The position numbers and the translations under genes are program-made. Below the pieces are notes generated by a model, which saw only the letters and a program-made list of their open reading frames with translations, ran no database searches and was not told where the DNA came from. From Rhabditoides inermis (Eukaryota > Nematoda > Chromadorea > Rhabditida > Rhabditidae), in NCBI GenBank assembly GCA_963966185.1, contig CAWZYM010000395.1:372001-436000 (forward strand): 64,000 nt of DNA, given 5' to 3'. Each line of letters starts with the position of its first letter. Within the stretch, counting starts at the first letter, position 1. Positions 32,973 to 43,820 of this stretch are shown here, in pieces.

Positions 32973-34762
32973 ATGTCTTTTCTAGTGGAAGGGACTACTC
33001 TGACAGAGGAGTGGCTTCAGAATGAGCTATACAAGGAGTTCCAACAAAAACCCACTGTCGAATCGGTGGGCGACATTTGGTTCTATTCAAATTTGAACTG
33101 TATTTCATAGGTGACTCCTCTTGGATCGGATGCCATCGGATTCATGTCTCTCATGAGGAGAATCCATCTCTCCTGGCCAATATCGGATTCCCAACTGCCA
33201 TCTTCTGTCATACTCAAGGTATTGTCCCCAAAAGCCCAAAGAAGATTTATTTTGGGTCCAACAAATTACGTTTAGCTTCCGTCCAACGATTCCGATTTGA
33301 AAGGAATCGAAGGACTCGACAGACCGAAAGAGGCGAGAGTACATCGAATTGGCGAACATAAACATTGCAGAATATGACGGAATACTTCCAAACGACGATG
33401 CATGATACAGAATGTCGATCGTATCTAGCTATGAAAGGTGGCAAGTTTGGACTTCAATAACATCGTGGTACGAACATTCAGACGTGCCTTGTCGTATGCC
33501 TCGTGTGTACTGTGCTTATGAGTGCCAGTCGCCTACTACTGCAATTCTCATGCAGGACTTTCCCCACGCTACTGTCACCACACTCATTCCCGGCTTCTCT
33601 GAACAGCAGGTGTGTCGATCGAACTTGTTATGTATGTTTTTGACAGACATAAAAAAAACCTTTTTAGGTATATGCTTTGGTAGACGAGCTGGTCTCACTT
33701 CATGTCTACTCCCTCACCCACGACGAATGGAGGAAGACGGTCAAGTGGACACAAATGGTAGGTCATCTCCACCCTCCGTGTCTCATCATCCAGGATGCAT
33801 TCAGAATCCGACGATGACGCTCGGCTTCTGTCAGACGATGTTGTCGTCATTCACTCGTTTGCAAGAGCTCCAGCCGGGATACTTTGACGAGCCGTTCGAT
33901 GTAATCATGAGAAACGTGTATAAGAAGGTGAACGGGGAAATTTGACAATCATTCACGCCTGTCTAGAACATGGACTGGGCAGACGGTCTGTTCTCTCCCA
34001 ACGACGAGTATCACGACAATCTGAGCCCGACAGGTAGGCAAGGCTGCACTCGTAATCACAATGAAGTTATAGATAAGCCTTCGGTGATGTGCCACGGTGA
34101 TGTGTGGAGTGCGAATGTGTTGTGGGAAGGGAAGAAGCTGGCAGCGATCGTCGACTGGCAGCAGACACACGCCGGAAATGTGGTGAGATAGAATGAAAGA
34201 ATAGAGAGATGTCATACCTGCACAGACCGAGGACCTACTTCGAATCCTCGTCACATCCACGTCTGTCGAACTGAGAAAGGAAATCACGCGGCCCGTCTTG
34301 GATTACTACCATGATAGGTATCAGAAGCATGGGATCCGTATTGAGTTGACTGTTTTCAGAATGACAGCTAAGATGACAGAACAAGGTCGCAAGATGCCGT
34401 TCACAAAGGAGACTCTAATGGTGACTTTGTTACAATCTTCTGAATCTCTCTTTTTCAGTCTGAATACGCAGCACAGCTGATTCCCACAATTGCGATGACC
34501 GCATTCGCCGTCACATTCTGGTACAATTCGGGGGTGAGTGGTATCCCGACATCATAAACACATAAATACATACACCCTCACACATCATTTGATTAGCTCT
34601 GATAGCATTATCAAATCACGTAATCTAGTTTGTGTGCTGTTAACTGTTCACTTGCAGTCTCTGTTGTCGTCTTCTATGAGCGCTGCCGATTCCACACTCG
34701 AGGGCTTCCATCGATGCAAGTCAATCGTGCAGGAAGCAATCACTCTTCATGGCTGGCAATGA
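32973..34762 (+). CDS. CHK kinase-like copy 2
   Basis: The ATG follows gttttag (probable SL acceptor). Start MSFLVEGTTLTEEWLQNELY, then VTPLGSDAIGFMSLMRRIHL, YECQSPTTAILMQDFPHATV (hinge), VYALVDELVSLHVYSLTHDE, the catalytic loop MCHGDVWSANVLWEG, metal-binding AAIVDWQQTHAG, TEDLLRILVTSTS and a C-terminus ending LHGWQ-stop. This is the only copy of the four that keeps Asn in HGDxWxxN, so on motif grounds it is the best candidate for an active kinase. A 32-nt intron (33339-33370) keeps the frame. Copies 2-4 share intron positions almost throughout, showing duplication from a common ancestor. Confidence 0.88.
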
Positions 34763-35086
34763 ATCAATGCAATACTACAACTATTTGCTCTACTGCTTAT
34801 TCCATTGACAACACACTCTCCTATTTCACGCGATGTATGTATAGATAAAACAATGTTGTTGACTGACATATAGAAGAGGAACGAGGAAGTCGCGGTTTGT
34901 TATTAATATGACCGAAAGATGGTTGGTCTACTAAAAAAAAGGATGTGGTGATATCCGAGATAAACGCATAAACGCCTCCTATCTCTTGTACTTGTCCGCC
35001 TGTTGTGACTCGCTCTTTCTATATGACTATATGCGTCTCGTACGAATTCCGTGTCTGTTCTTCATCGCTCCCATCATCTTTCCAGA

Positions 35087-36913
35087 ATGTTACTCATCGA
35101 CAATTCTGATTTGACATACGAGTGGCTGCAGGACATTCTTGAAAAGCACCACCACCACAAACCCACGATCGTCAAGGTTGGCGGCATATTCACAGATTCA
35201 TTGAAGACAAAATGTTGAGGTGACTCCTCTGGGTTCGGATGCGGTTGGATACATGTCTCTCATGCGCCGCATCACCCTCGAGTGGCCCACTTTCGATGAA
35301 TCTCTTCCCTCTTCCGTCATTCTCAAAGTAACAACTTTTATCTGAATTATGTTTTTTTATGAAATGCCTTTTAGAAACCAACTGTCAGTGCTTGTATGGA
35401 TGCACTCAAAACGATGGAAAGCAACAAGCAGAGTCCCATTGAGGTACAATGCAGATGAAGAAAGTGGTACAATCAGTTCCACGATTTCAGCGTTTCGCCG
35501 CTGAACTTCAGCGGCTGTGCCACAATTGCGAGTGTCGTTCATACAACACACTCAACAAGGGTAGGGATATATCACACAAAGTACACAACCAATCGTACCT
35601 ATCAGCCCACCCTGTGAAGATGCCTCAAGTCTACTGCGCTCTCGATGCCACCCATCCGACTCCTGTCATTCTCATGCAGGACTTCCCCAACTGCACCGTT
35701 ACCAAACTCATGCCTGGCTTTTCCGAGCGACAGGTCTGGGTATAAAGCTACACAGACATATGCGTTCGATATCTAGGTGTACGCTCTGGTTGACCAGCTC
35801 GTCTCCTTGCATATCTATTCACTCACCGATGACAGCTGGAGGGGAAAGATACACGCGCTGGACATGGTAGATAGAAATGTAGAGTAGATAGAAATGATTC
35901 AACTCTTTCCAGTCCGAAGAGATGATCTCGCAGTTCTCCAGCATGATGAGCACTCCATTCGCGCAATTGCGCGCTGCCCGACCAGGCTTCTTCGATAAGG
36001 CCTTCGACATCATCATCGATAACGTGTACTCGAAGGTGTGTACTGTGGTTGCTAGTAAAGAAAAAAATATGTACAGGTCGTACAAGCATGATGCAAGTGT
36101 AACATTTCAGAAGGACACGGACTGGGTCAGCAACTTACGCAAAGACAGTGTGTACCATATCAACCCCAATCTTGCTGGTGAGAACAAGTATATGCAGTAG
36201 TTTTGGAAAACGATAGTAAACACAGTTCACAGTGGAAAAGAGAATATGAATATAGAACATGATGTGTGTTAAGAGAAGCCATCGGTGATCTGCCACGCCG
36301 ATCTGTGGAGTACGCAGGTTCTGTGGAAGGACGAGAACACTGTGGGCGCCATCGTCGACTGGCAACTGTGCAGGGCCGGACCCGTGGTGGGTGTCTTCAC
36401 CATTCAACTGAAACTCAAAAAACACAACTTTTTTGAATGTTTGTTGACAGATATTTCCAGACGGAGGACCTTCTCCGCATTCTCACCACATCCATCAATG
36501 CGGACTTGCGCCGGCGGATCACCCCAGATGTGCTCGACTACTACTACAACAAGAAAGTAGCGCCTCCTCTCTTCTTCCTTACCATTCTCTTCTAGGATGA
36601 GCTCTGAGTTCGCGCGTCTCGGCAAGGACGTGCCTTTCTCGAAGGAGACTCTCATGGCGGAATACAAGCACACTCTCCTCTTCACTTGCGTCCACACCGC
36701 ATTCGCGATTGCCATGTGGAGCGGATCTGGCGTCAGTCTCTCTTTTTCCACTACTTTCTACCTCTGTTTCTCACTCTCATCTCATACTAACTCAAATACA
36801 CCTTCCAGGCCCTGTCGTGTCCTTCTATGACGGAGGAGGAGTCTCTTCTAGATGCGCACCACCGCTGTCTATCCATGATCGAAGATACCATTGAGTTGTA
36901 TGGATTCCAGTGA
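35087..36913 (+). CDS. CHK kinase-like copy 3 (one problematic junction)
   Basis: The ATG follows tttccag plus one A. Start MLLIDNSDLTYEWLQDIL, then VTPLGSDAVGYMSLMRRITL, ATHPTPVILMQDFPNCTV, VYALVDQLVSLHIYSLTDDS, catalytic loop ICHADLWSTQVLWKD (Gly to Ala and Asn to Gln relative to copy 2), GAIVDWQLCRAG and TEDLLRILTTSIN. At the intron 36557-36595 the phases do not match those of copies 2 and 4. As spliced, the frame reads YYYNKKDEL and stops at 36605-36607. Downstream coding sequence (FARLGKDVPFSKETLMAEY to IELYGFQ-stop) stays well conserved in the other phase. It could be a fresh 1-bp insertion, a sequencing error or alternative splicing. Confidence 0.82.
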
Positions 36914-38264
36914 ACACTCATTCCTTGTATTTCTGAACTGCTTGTGATTCCAAGTATGTACAAAGTGCCTTAGAGTTTTCGAAATATTCATAATAAACGT
37001 TTTGCTACTTGGTTCTTGGTACAAGTTGGATAAAAATTATCCCCATTCTTGTTGGATGGTCAGACCACCGGAATGATGAATCTATTTTTTCTCCAATAAT
37101 GTCAGCACGTGTAGCGGTCGGGAATGATAGACGATGAAATAGAGTGGCTGATCAGAGACCCTCCTCCTCACTATTGCCACTTCTCATTAGATACTTTTTC
37201 TAGCCACCAGTGGGCTGTATCTGGGAGCACTATTTGATTGCTGAGTGTTTGCCCACTCGTTTTCATTCGCAACTACCGCACTGTTTTTGTCGGTGTGGAT
37301 AAGAGAAGCGACTGGAGTGTTGCGTCAAACCGTAACCACTCTAAGCTACGTCAGAGACACAATGACCTGAGAACGAGAAAATCAAAGACGACACAAGCAC
37401 CATCCCCAGCCCGCCCTCGCAGTCTGTTCACACAGAACAGAACACAAATATGAGGAAGTCTCTTTGACTCTCTCCCTCCCTCTTCATCCCTCTCTTTCTA
37501 CCACCAGCTGTCGACTCCCGGCTGGCAGGGAGACAAAAAATGATAAGCGTTGCGATTGGCTGGCATAAAAACACGCGCGGTGTGTTGAGAGCTGAACCGA
37601 GGCGTTGAAGGGTGGTAGAAGAGATTCTAGATCGCTCCATCATATCTCTCATTTCGAACGCCCTGATCATAACTTCTTCTTCTTTTCGCACTTTCGCTGC
37701 GGATATTTTGTGATGCAACATAGATCACTGCCGCGTTCGAATCTAAAGAAGAAACTCCGCGTGGTGGTTGTTTGATCGGCGAAAAGAGTTTCAATTGCTC
37801 CCGTTCGCTTCTCTGCGTATTGTTGTGTACTGTAGGGTCATAGGATATTCACAGTTCCCCTGTCTAAACCATCTCTATTCATTCAAAGCAGATCTCAGAT
37901 CATTCAAGCAATCCGCAATGAATACCTCTCACTTACTGTACAAATATACAAACACAAGCGACGTTCTTTTTTGCTAACATTTTTTTCCCTCTCGTCCAGC
38001 TTATAAGACAGTCTTGACGACCGAACGCTCAATCTCGATCTAGGCCTGATTGAAACTTCTTCCCTAGTTCATCACTTTTTGATTGCGATAAAAAGGCCTG
38101 GAGAGATTATCGGTCATTTCGAATCAACCGCATTACTCAGTGTCTCAACTGTGCAGATAAAAGGAGAGGATTGGGCCCCGCTTGTCCCCTCCGATAAGTA
38201 TGCTTCGCTATAATCTACAAAGCCATTGTGTTGCTTTTTCTGTGTTGTTCATGTGAATTGCAGG
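36914..38264. other. Intergenic region between CHK copies 3 and 4
   Basis: No supported gene. A 97-codon minus ORF at 37428-37721 lacks splice or homology support. Confidence 0.5.
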
Positions 38265-39847
38265 ATGGGAGTGTTGTTCGAAGGATGCGATCTCACCGAG
38301 GAGTGGTTTCTCGATACCATGGAGAAGGCGTGCCACCATCGGCCACACATTGTCAAGGTCAGACGCCCTCTCACATACTCCGATGACCCTCGTGTGTAGG
38401 TGGAGTCTCTGGGCGAGGAAGCCGTTGGCTACATGTCTGTGATGCGCAAGATTGCTCTTCGATGGGACTGCGACAGCCCATCGCTGCCCAAATCTGTCGT
38501 GATCAAGGTGAGACTTTGTACTGATACCGCATTTTTTCTGATGTGTCTAGACGATTGGGTTGTGATAAGACTCTGGGGTGATTCATTGTTGTGTTGCAGA
38601 AGCCCTCGCCCAAGGGACTGCTCGATTCAGCGAGCAACTTTGAGAATGGAAAGGACGAAGCGCCAGTGGAAGACGAGAAGGCAAAGGCGGCAGAGGTGGG
38701 GAATGGGACTGGAATGTGGTAAATAGTAGTCCAACAAATTTCAGGCGTTTGTCGCCCAGCTACAGCAGCTCACACACGACGCAGAGTGCAAGACGTACAC
38801 GTACCTCATGAAAGGTGGGAGGGAAAGGGGAGATCTCATCCCGACTCTCCTCAGACCGTCCGGTTCCCATCCCGACCATCTACTGCGCCCTCGACTCGAC
38901 GACTTCCACTCCGGTCATCATCATGGAAGACTTGTCACACTGCAAGGTCGAGAAGCTCATGCCTGGACTCACGGATGAACAGGTGAAGAGAAGAGAGGAA
39001 AGAAGAAAGGACAGTGCTTGTTCTAGGTGTACACGATTCTCGACGAAATCATCGCTCTGCATGTGTACTCGCTGACCACATCCGAGTGGAGAGAACACGT
39101 CAAGAGCATGGACCTGGGAGTGAGTATAAATAGGAAGGCCACGTCTCACACCCTTGTAGACGGGCGACTTCCGAGTGGGATTCGCGAACATGTTTACGGG
39201 ACCAGTGGGCAAGCTGGCCGAGCTGCGTCCGGACCTCTTCTCCCAGGCTGCCGACGCCCTCAACAGGAACTGCTACGGAAAGAGCCACGATTGGGTGAAC
39301 CTCATCTCACCCCGCAACGAGTACCACGTAGATGTGAACATGCAAGGTGAGTGAGAAAGGAGAAAGGAATTCCTTTTTTTCAAGTTGAACACTTTTTTCC
39401 AGAGAAGCCTTCGGTGATCTGCCATGGCGACTGCTGGAGCTCGCAGATTCTCTGGGACGGCGATCGAATCGGAGCGATCGTCGACTGGCAAGTCTCACAT
39501 GCCGGGCCGGTGGTGCGTTTTCTATCATAACTCATAACAATGAATAGTACAACTCAACTATCCAGACGGAAGACCTGCAGCGTCTTTTATGCACATCTAT
39601 TCCTGCCGCCGACCGCAAGCGGCTCACCCAGCCACTGCTAGACTACTACTACCACAGGTGAGCAGACCAAAACTGTACCAATCAAATCTAAACTGTTACA
39701 TCACATGCGATACGTGAGAGAGCAAACTGTTCTGTGACTAGGTTGCACTATCAATCACTGTATTGCTTTCACTTTTTCAGGCTGACGGTCGAAATGCGAA
39801 AACTAGGCGCAACCGTCCCGTTTACTAAGGAGACACTTATGGTCAGG

Positions 39848-39899
<52 letters not shown>

Positions 39900-40180
39900 T
39901 TAGATAGAAAGGTGTGAACTTTCAGGCCGAATACAAGAGCGCTCTTCCCTACTCGTGCGCATTCAACGCCTTCTGTGTGGGAGTGTGGATCGGATCGGGA
40001 GTGAGTTAAACTAACTAGAGGAAGAGAAACTTAAGTATAGAGGGAGTAGTTGAGGAAGCAACATCGACCTTGCAGGCGTACCGCTGCTCTTCGAAGAGCG
40101 ACGAGGAGTGTGTGGAGTGCGGACTGCAGCGCTGTCTCTCCTTCATGCAGGAGACTGTTGACGCATACGGATGGCAGTGA
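38265..40180 (+). CDS. CHK kinase-like copy 4
   Basis: The ATG follows attgcag plus G (probable SL acceptor). Start MGVLFEGCDLTEEWFLDTM, then VESLGEEAVGYMSVMRKIAL, a Lys/Glu-rich insert exon (GLLDSASNFENGKDEAPVED), STTSTPVIIMEDLSHCKV, VYTILDEIIALHVYSLTTSE, catalytic loop ICHGDCWSSQILWDG (Asn to Gln), GAIVDWQVSHAG, TEDLQRLLCTSIP and a tail ending VDAYGWQ-stop at 40178-40180. All junctions read in frame. Motif HGD and the VDW aspartate are kept. The substrate is unknown; family members in insects act on ecdysteroids, and some nematode members are nuclear-receptor-regulated detoxification genes. Confidence 0.88.
39847..39893 (+). repeat. (GA)n in CHK4 intron
   Basis: About 20 ga units after the KETLM exon. 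Confidence 0.85.
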
Positions 40181-40403
40181 CCCCTCACCCTCCACTCAAA
40201 CACTCACTGATCTACACATGCACTGATCTGCAATCATATTCATTTATCCCCATATCCACACATTGTGCTTTATGAACACCTTGTATAAACTGGTTTATTT
40301 GTACTTATTTGAAAAAGACCTTGATGATTTGTACTGTTCATTTGTGTATGTGATGGTAATTACATTTGATCCACGACATGATTGTCCTTTATTTGTACAT
40401 GCA

Positions 40404-40659
40404 TTATTTGGAGAAGTCCTTGATGGATTGTACAGTAATGAGAAGAGCCATGGAGACAATGACAACAAATGCAAAGGAAGAGGCAATAAGAGTGTAGCGC
40501 TTGCGGAGACACCAGGCAACCAGAGGATGGGGAGGGGCACGCTCCACCTTTGGGGCTGAAAAGGGAGTGATGAGACTGATGTGTGAGAGAAAGAGAAAGA
40601 CGGAGAGAAAAAAAGGGGGAGAGAGAGAAAGGGAGGGAGAAAGAGAGAAGGGAGGGAGG

Positions 40660-40701
<42 letters not shown>

Positions 40702-41495
40702 CACAGAAAATCCTAGGCTCTCGCGGCCGCGGATACACAACGACATGGTGCGGACTCTCGTGGAACACCTACAACACCGACATGGACTTTATCAAACATC
40801 CGATTCGTTCACCTCTCCTCTGCAGATGGTCTCGTTGCGGAACCTGTACTGGTAGAGTTCCAGCTCGTTTGCATTGAGTGAGTGTACGGAGAAGCGGGAC
40901 GCGCGCGCCTCTTTGTTCCTGTCCTCCCGCCGCGCCTCCAACACTGCCACGCATACAGAGGAGGAGGGCGGCCGGAGGGCGGGCTGCACGTCCGAGTTGG
41001 CTCTCGAGGGAGAGGGGGTGACGGGGGAGGCGGGAGACGCCGGGATAGTCGGCAGGGGAAGCGTGAACGGAGAGGAGGTGTGCAGAGGCGAGCATGGAAG
41101 AGACTGCAACAGGTCACTACTCCTGAGCTACTTCTGCTCAAGACATACCACCGTCTGGTTAATGGCAGGGTTGGAGGCGGAGAGGGGGGCGCGCATCGAT
41201 CGGAGAGTCCTCTCCGGAATCACCTCGTGTCGCAAGTGATCCAACTGAAGCACACACAACTATTATCTTCCTTTTCTCTTCTCATCTCTCCTCTCACCTC
41301 TGAATTTGTGAGTTGTCGACTCCTTTGGTGGTATGTGCTGGGATCTTCATCGAATGGATTCCGGAATACTTTTGTAAAGTCGGGTTCGCTCGTCTTTCGC
41401 TCATTTCGTGGTCTAGAAGAAATATGTGATTTCTTTTTCCATATCTATCCGTACCTCTCCTCACTCATTTCATGTACAGACTGTGACCTCTGCAT
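40404..41495 (-). CDS. Uncharacterised protein with C-terminal membrane anchor
   Basis: Six exons read in frame on the minus strand from MQRSQSVHEMSEERPRNERK at 41495 to IKDFSK-stop at 40404-40406, about 250 residues. Order: Ser/Arg-rich N-terminus with FRNPFDEDPSTYHQRSRQL, then LDHLRHEVIPERTLRSM, a Pro/Ser-rich low-complexity stretch (SPFTLPLPTIPASPASPVTP), LNANELELYQYRFRNETIC, and a basic segment before one helix (TLIASSFAFVVIVSMALLIT) eight residues from the end. The layout fits a tail-anchored or single-pass membrane protein with a long soluble N-terminus. I recognise no family. It converges on CHK copy 4, with stops 223 bp apart. Confidence 0.65.
40580..40700 (+). repeat. GA-rich tract in intron of minus-strand gene
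   Basis: gagaga/ggga repeats, about 120 bp, filling the last intron of the gene at 40404-41495. Confidence 0.8.
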
Positions 41496-42615
41496 TACCG
41501 GATTTCGCCCCGGAAACCCCGAAAAACGATGAAGCGAAATCTGGAAAGAAAAATGTAGTGTATAAGCGATAAACAAAATATTTATAGCTCATTTCGGTGG
41601 AAACGAAAGTGATTTAGAATTTTATAGTGTCCTGTCTTCTTGTCATGTGTTCAACCGAGTCATGATAAATCGTGTTTGATAAAGCCAATCGATATAGAAG
41701 TGGGTTTAATCTGTTGAATTTTTGTGCGCCGATCAGTCTACTGATTAATGATAAAAGTGCTCGAATTGCACGTTCCGAATCACGTCAGTACAGTAAGTTA
41801 CACTAGTTACGGAGATATGAACACATAATTATCTAATTAAAAACGGAATGAATTAAATAGGAATAAACAATTCACCTGCTGAATATGATCCATATGGGAA
41901 TCATGAGAAAGAACAGAGGTGCGCTTTTGAAACATTATAAACCTGAACGATTAACAAAAGTTAGACAAATAAGGTAAACACGAAAGCGAATAGTAATCAT
42001 AATAATTGAAAGACGTTTCTACGCGAGGAACGGGGATGAGACTGGCTGCATCTTTGCACCGGCTTGGCATTGATTTCTTATCACATCTGCTATTTGATAA
42101 CCCCGAATAAATGAGACAAAATCTAGTTTATCGCGTATTGCGATTTATGATTCCGGAAGAGACGTGGGATGAGTAAAGAGGGGAATGGGGGATCGAGTGC
42201 GTGCAGGTGGTGTAATCGTTGCTTCGTGTGACCTTATTTGTACACAGCCACTTCTTATCGTCACTTCGGCAAAAAGGCGACGGTGATTGTAAGCAGCTTG
42301 TTTCTCCCCGAAATAGATTCACCCCTGATAGCCCACAGAGTTCCGTCATAAATACTAATCGCTTTTTTAATCCCTCATCTCGACCCGGTTCAATGATCCA
42401 TGATTGTGTAGTGAAACGAATGTAGTGTCATGCAAGAATCGTGTTCGTCAGGTGTGATTGAGTGAGAGTCTTTCGAAGAATGCTCATAAATAATTAACAC
42501 CTACTCACTCGCTCAGTTAGACGGCGATTCATACAGCTGCTGGCGCGTAACCACATTTTTGTAAGCCTTTTTCTGTACATTCCTCGAGACCATTTTTTCA
42601 AACCATTTTCGAACA
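41496..42615. other. Divergent intergenic region
   Basis: No supported gene; should contain promoters of the tail-anchored gene (minus) and the 7TM gene (plus). Confidence 0.5.
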
Positions 42616-43811
42616 ATGAACAAACCATCGTTTGTCTACTACTACTATCATACAGTATCCGACCCGTACAACATTCTTCAAATCACCTCCTACATATTCA
42701 TTCTAATCAACGTATTCGCTATCTTTCTTTACATTAGTGTTCTCATCGTATTGTTTTCGAATAGGTAAGCACTATACAGTTTTGCAATCCACACATGGAA
42801 CAGACGGAAGCACTACAACAACGCCTTTTTCACCCTTTATCGAATGCTGGGAGTGTGGGAAGTTGTGATGCTGATCAACAACTTGATCGGTGAGTCGTGA
42901 CTGGATGGAAGTTGATGTTCCTGTGTGCAGGCACTACTCTGCCGGGTGTGGGTGTTGTCAGTCGTTCTGTGGGTGGGTCCGGTGTATGAACAGGTGTATC
43001 TGATAGTGCAGTATTGGGCGACGAGTTGTCAGGTGTGGTTCACGACATGTGTCGCCCTCAACAGACTCTCCGCCACTCTACTGCCTTTCAAATATAACAG
43101 GGTAAGTGAAAACATGCTAAAGATGTCTTCAATACTCCCAATTAGTTATGGTCTGCTTGGAGCCTGAGTGTTATGATGGCGTGTGTGTATGCATACAACA
43201 TATTCTTTATCCACCCACTATTCAGCGAAACATTCGTCTATGAAATCAACCCTCTCAGCAAGATTCGAGTAAGCAAAACCTCAACAAACCAACGATAATG
43301 CGTGTTTCCAGAAAATCACAGTAATCTTTGTGAACGAGGCGTATAGAGTGTATCTGTTTGGTGTGGCAATGCAAATGATGATCGTTGAACTCATTATCAA
43401 TGCTCTATCATATATCACTACAACGTTTGTGTTGTGTATACGCAAGCGTGCAACGGTAGGGTTCATTGGTTTCATTCTGACCGCTCCTTCATTCAGACGA
43501 GTCCATCGAAATATGACATTGTCATGGCGAAAATATGCGGCTTCACCTGTCTTGCAGAGTTTCTCTACGCATGTTTGATGGTGACTGGGAGAGCAAGGCG
43601 TTCAATGTACACTCAAATCCAGGGCGCCGCCAACCTGGTCGCAGGCATGACGAACGGGGTGTTCTACGCGTGGTACATCCCCATATCCGATTTCAAGTCG
43701 TACACGTCCGGTCTCCTCCTCCTCTCCTTTTCCCGACCCATACAGAGGCATCTCGTGCGCATGTTCACACGACGCACAAATAAATCCCACACTCTATTCG
43801 CGGGGTACTGA
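42616..43811 (+). CDS. Serpentine 7TM chemoreceptor-like (Srg/Srx type)
   Basis: Start MNKPSFVYYYYHTVSDPYNI, TM1 ITSYIFILINVFAIFLYISV, then KHYNNAFFTLYRMLGVWEVV (TM2), a third helix with WATSCQVWFTTCVALNRLSA and the LPFKYNR loop, SVMMACVYAYNIFFIHP, VAMQMMIVELIINALSYITT, MAKICGFTCLAEFLYACLMV, and a seventh segment (SDFKSYTSGLLLLSFSRPI) with a basic tail. The NR-x-S-A-x-L-P motif and the final SD-x-S-x-S-R-P pattern are typical of serpentine-gamma-like receptors. Using the acceptor at gggtgttgtcag (about 42961) rather than the nearer gtgcag keeps the whole chain in frame. Probably an intact sensory receptor. The stop at 43809-43811 is 9 bp from the stop of the convergent gene. Confidence 0.82.
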
Positions 43812-43820
43812 TAAATCTCT

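Noticed and set aside
37428..37721. 97-codon minus-strand ORF
   Set aside because: No homology, no splice partners, unremarkable codon content; intergenic between two CHK copies.
42890..42970. Apparent frameshift in the 7TM gene at 42616-43811
   Set aside because: The nearer acceptor (gtgtgcag) breaks the frame, but the next acceptor (gtgttgtcag) keeps it, so no lesion is needed.
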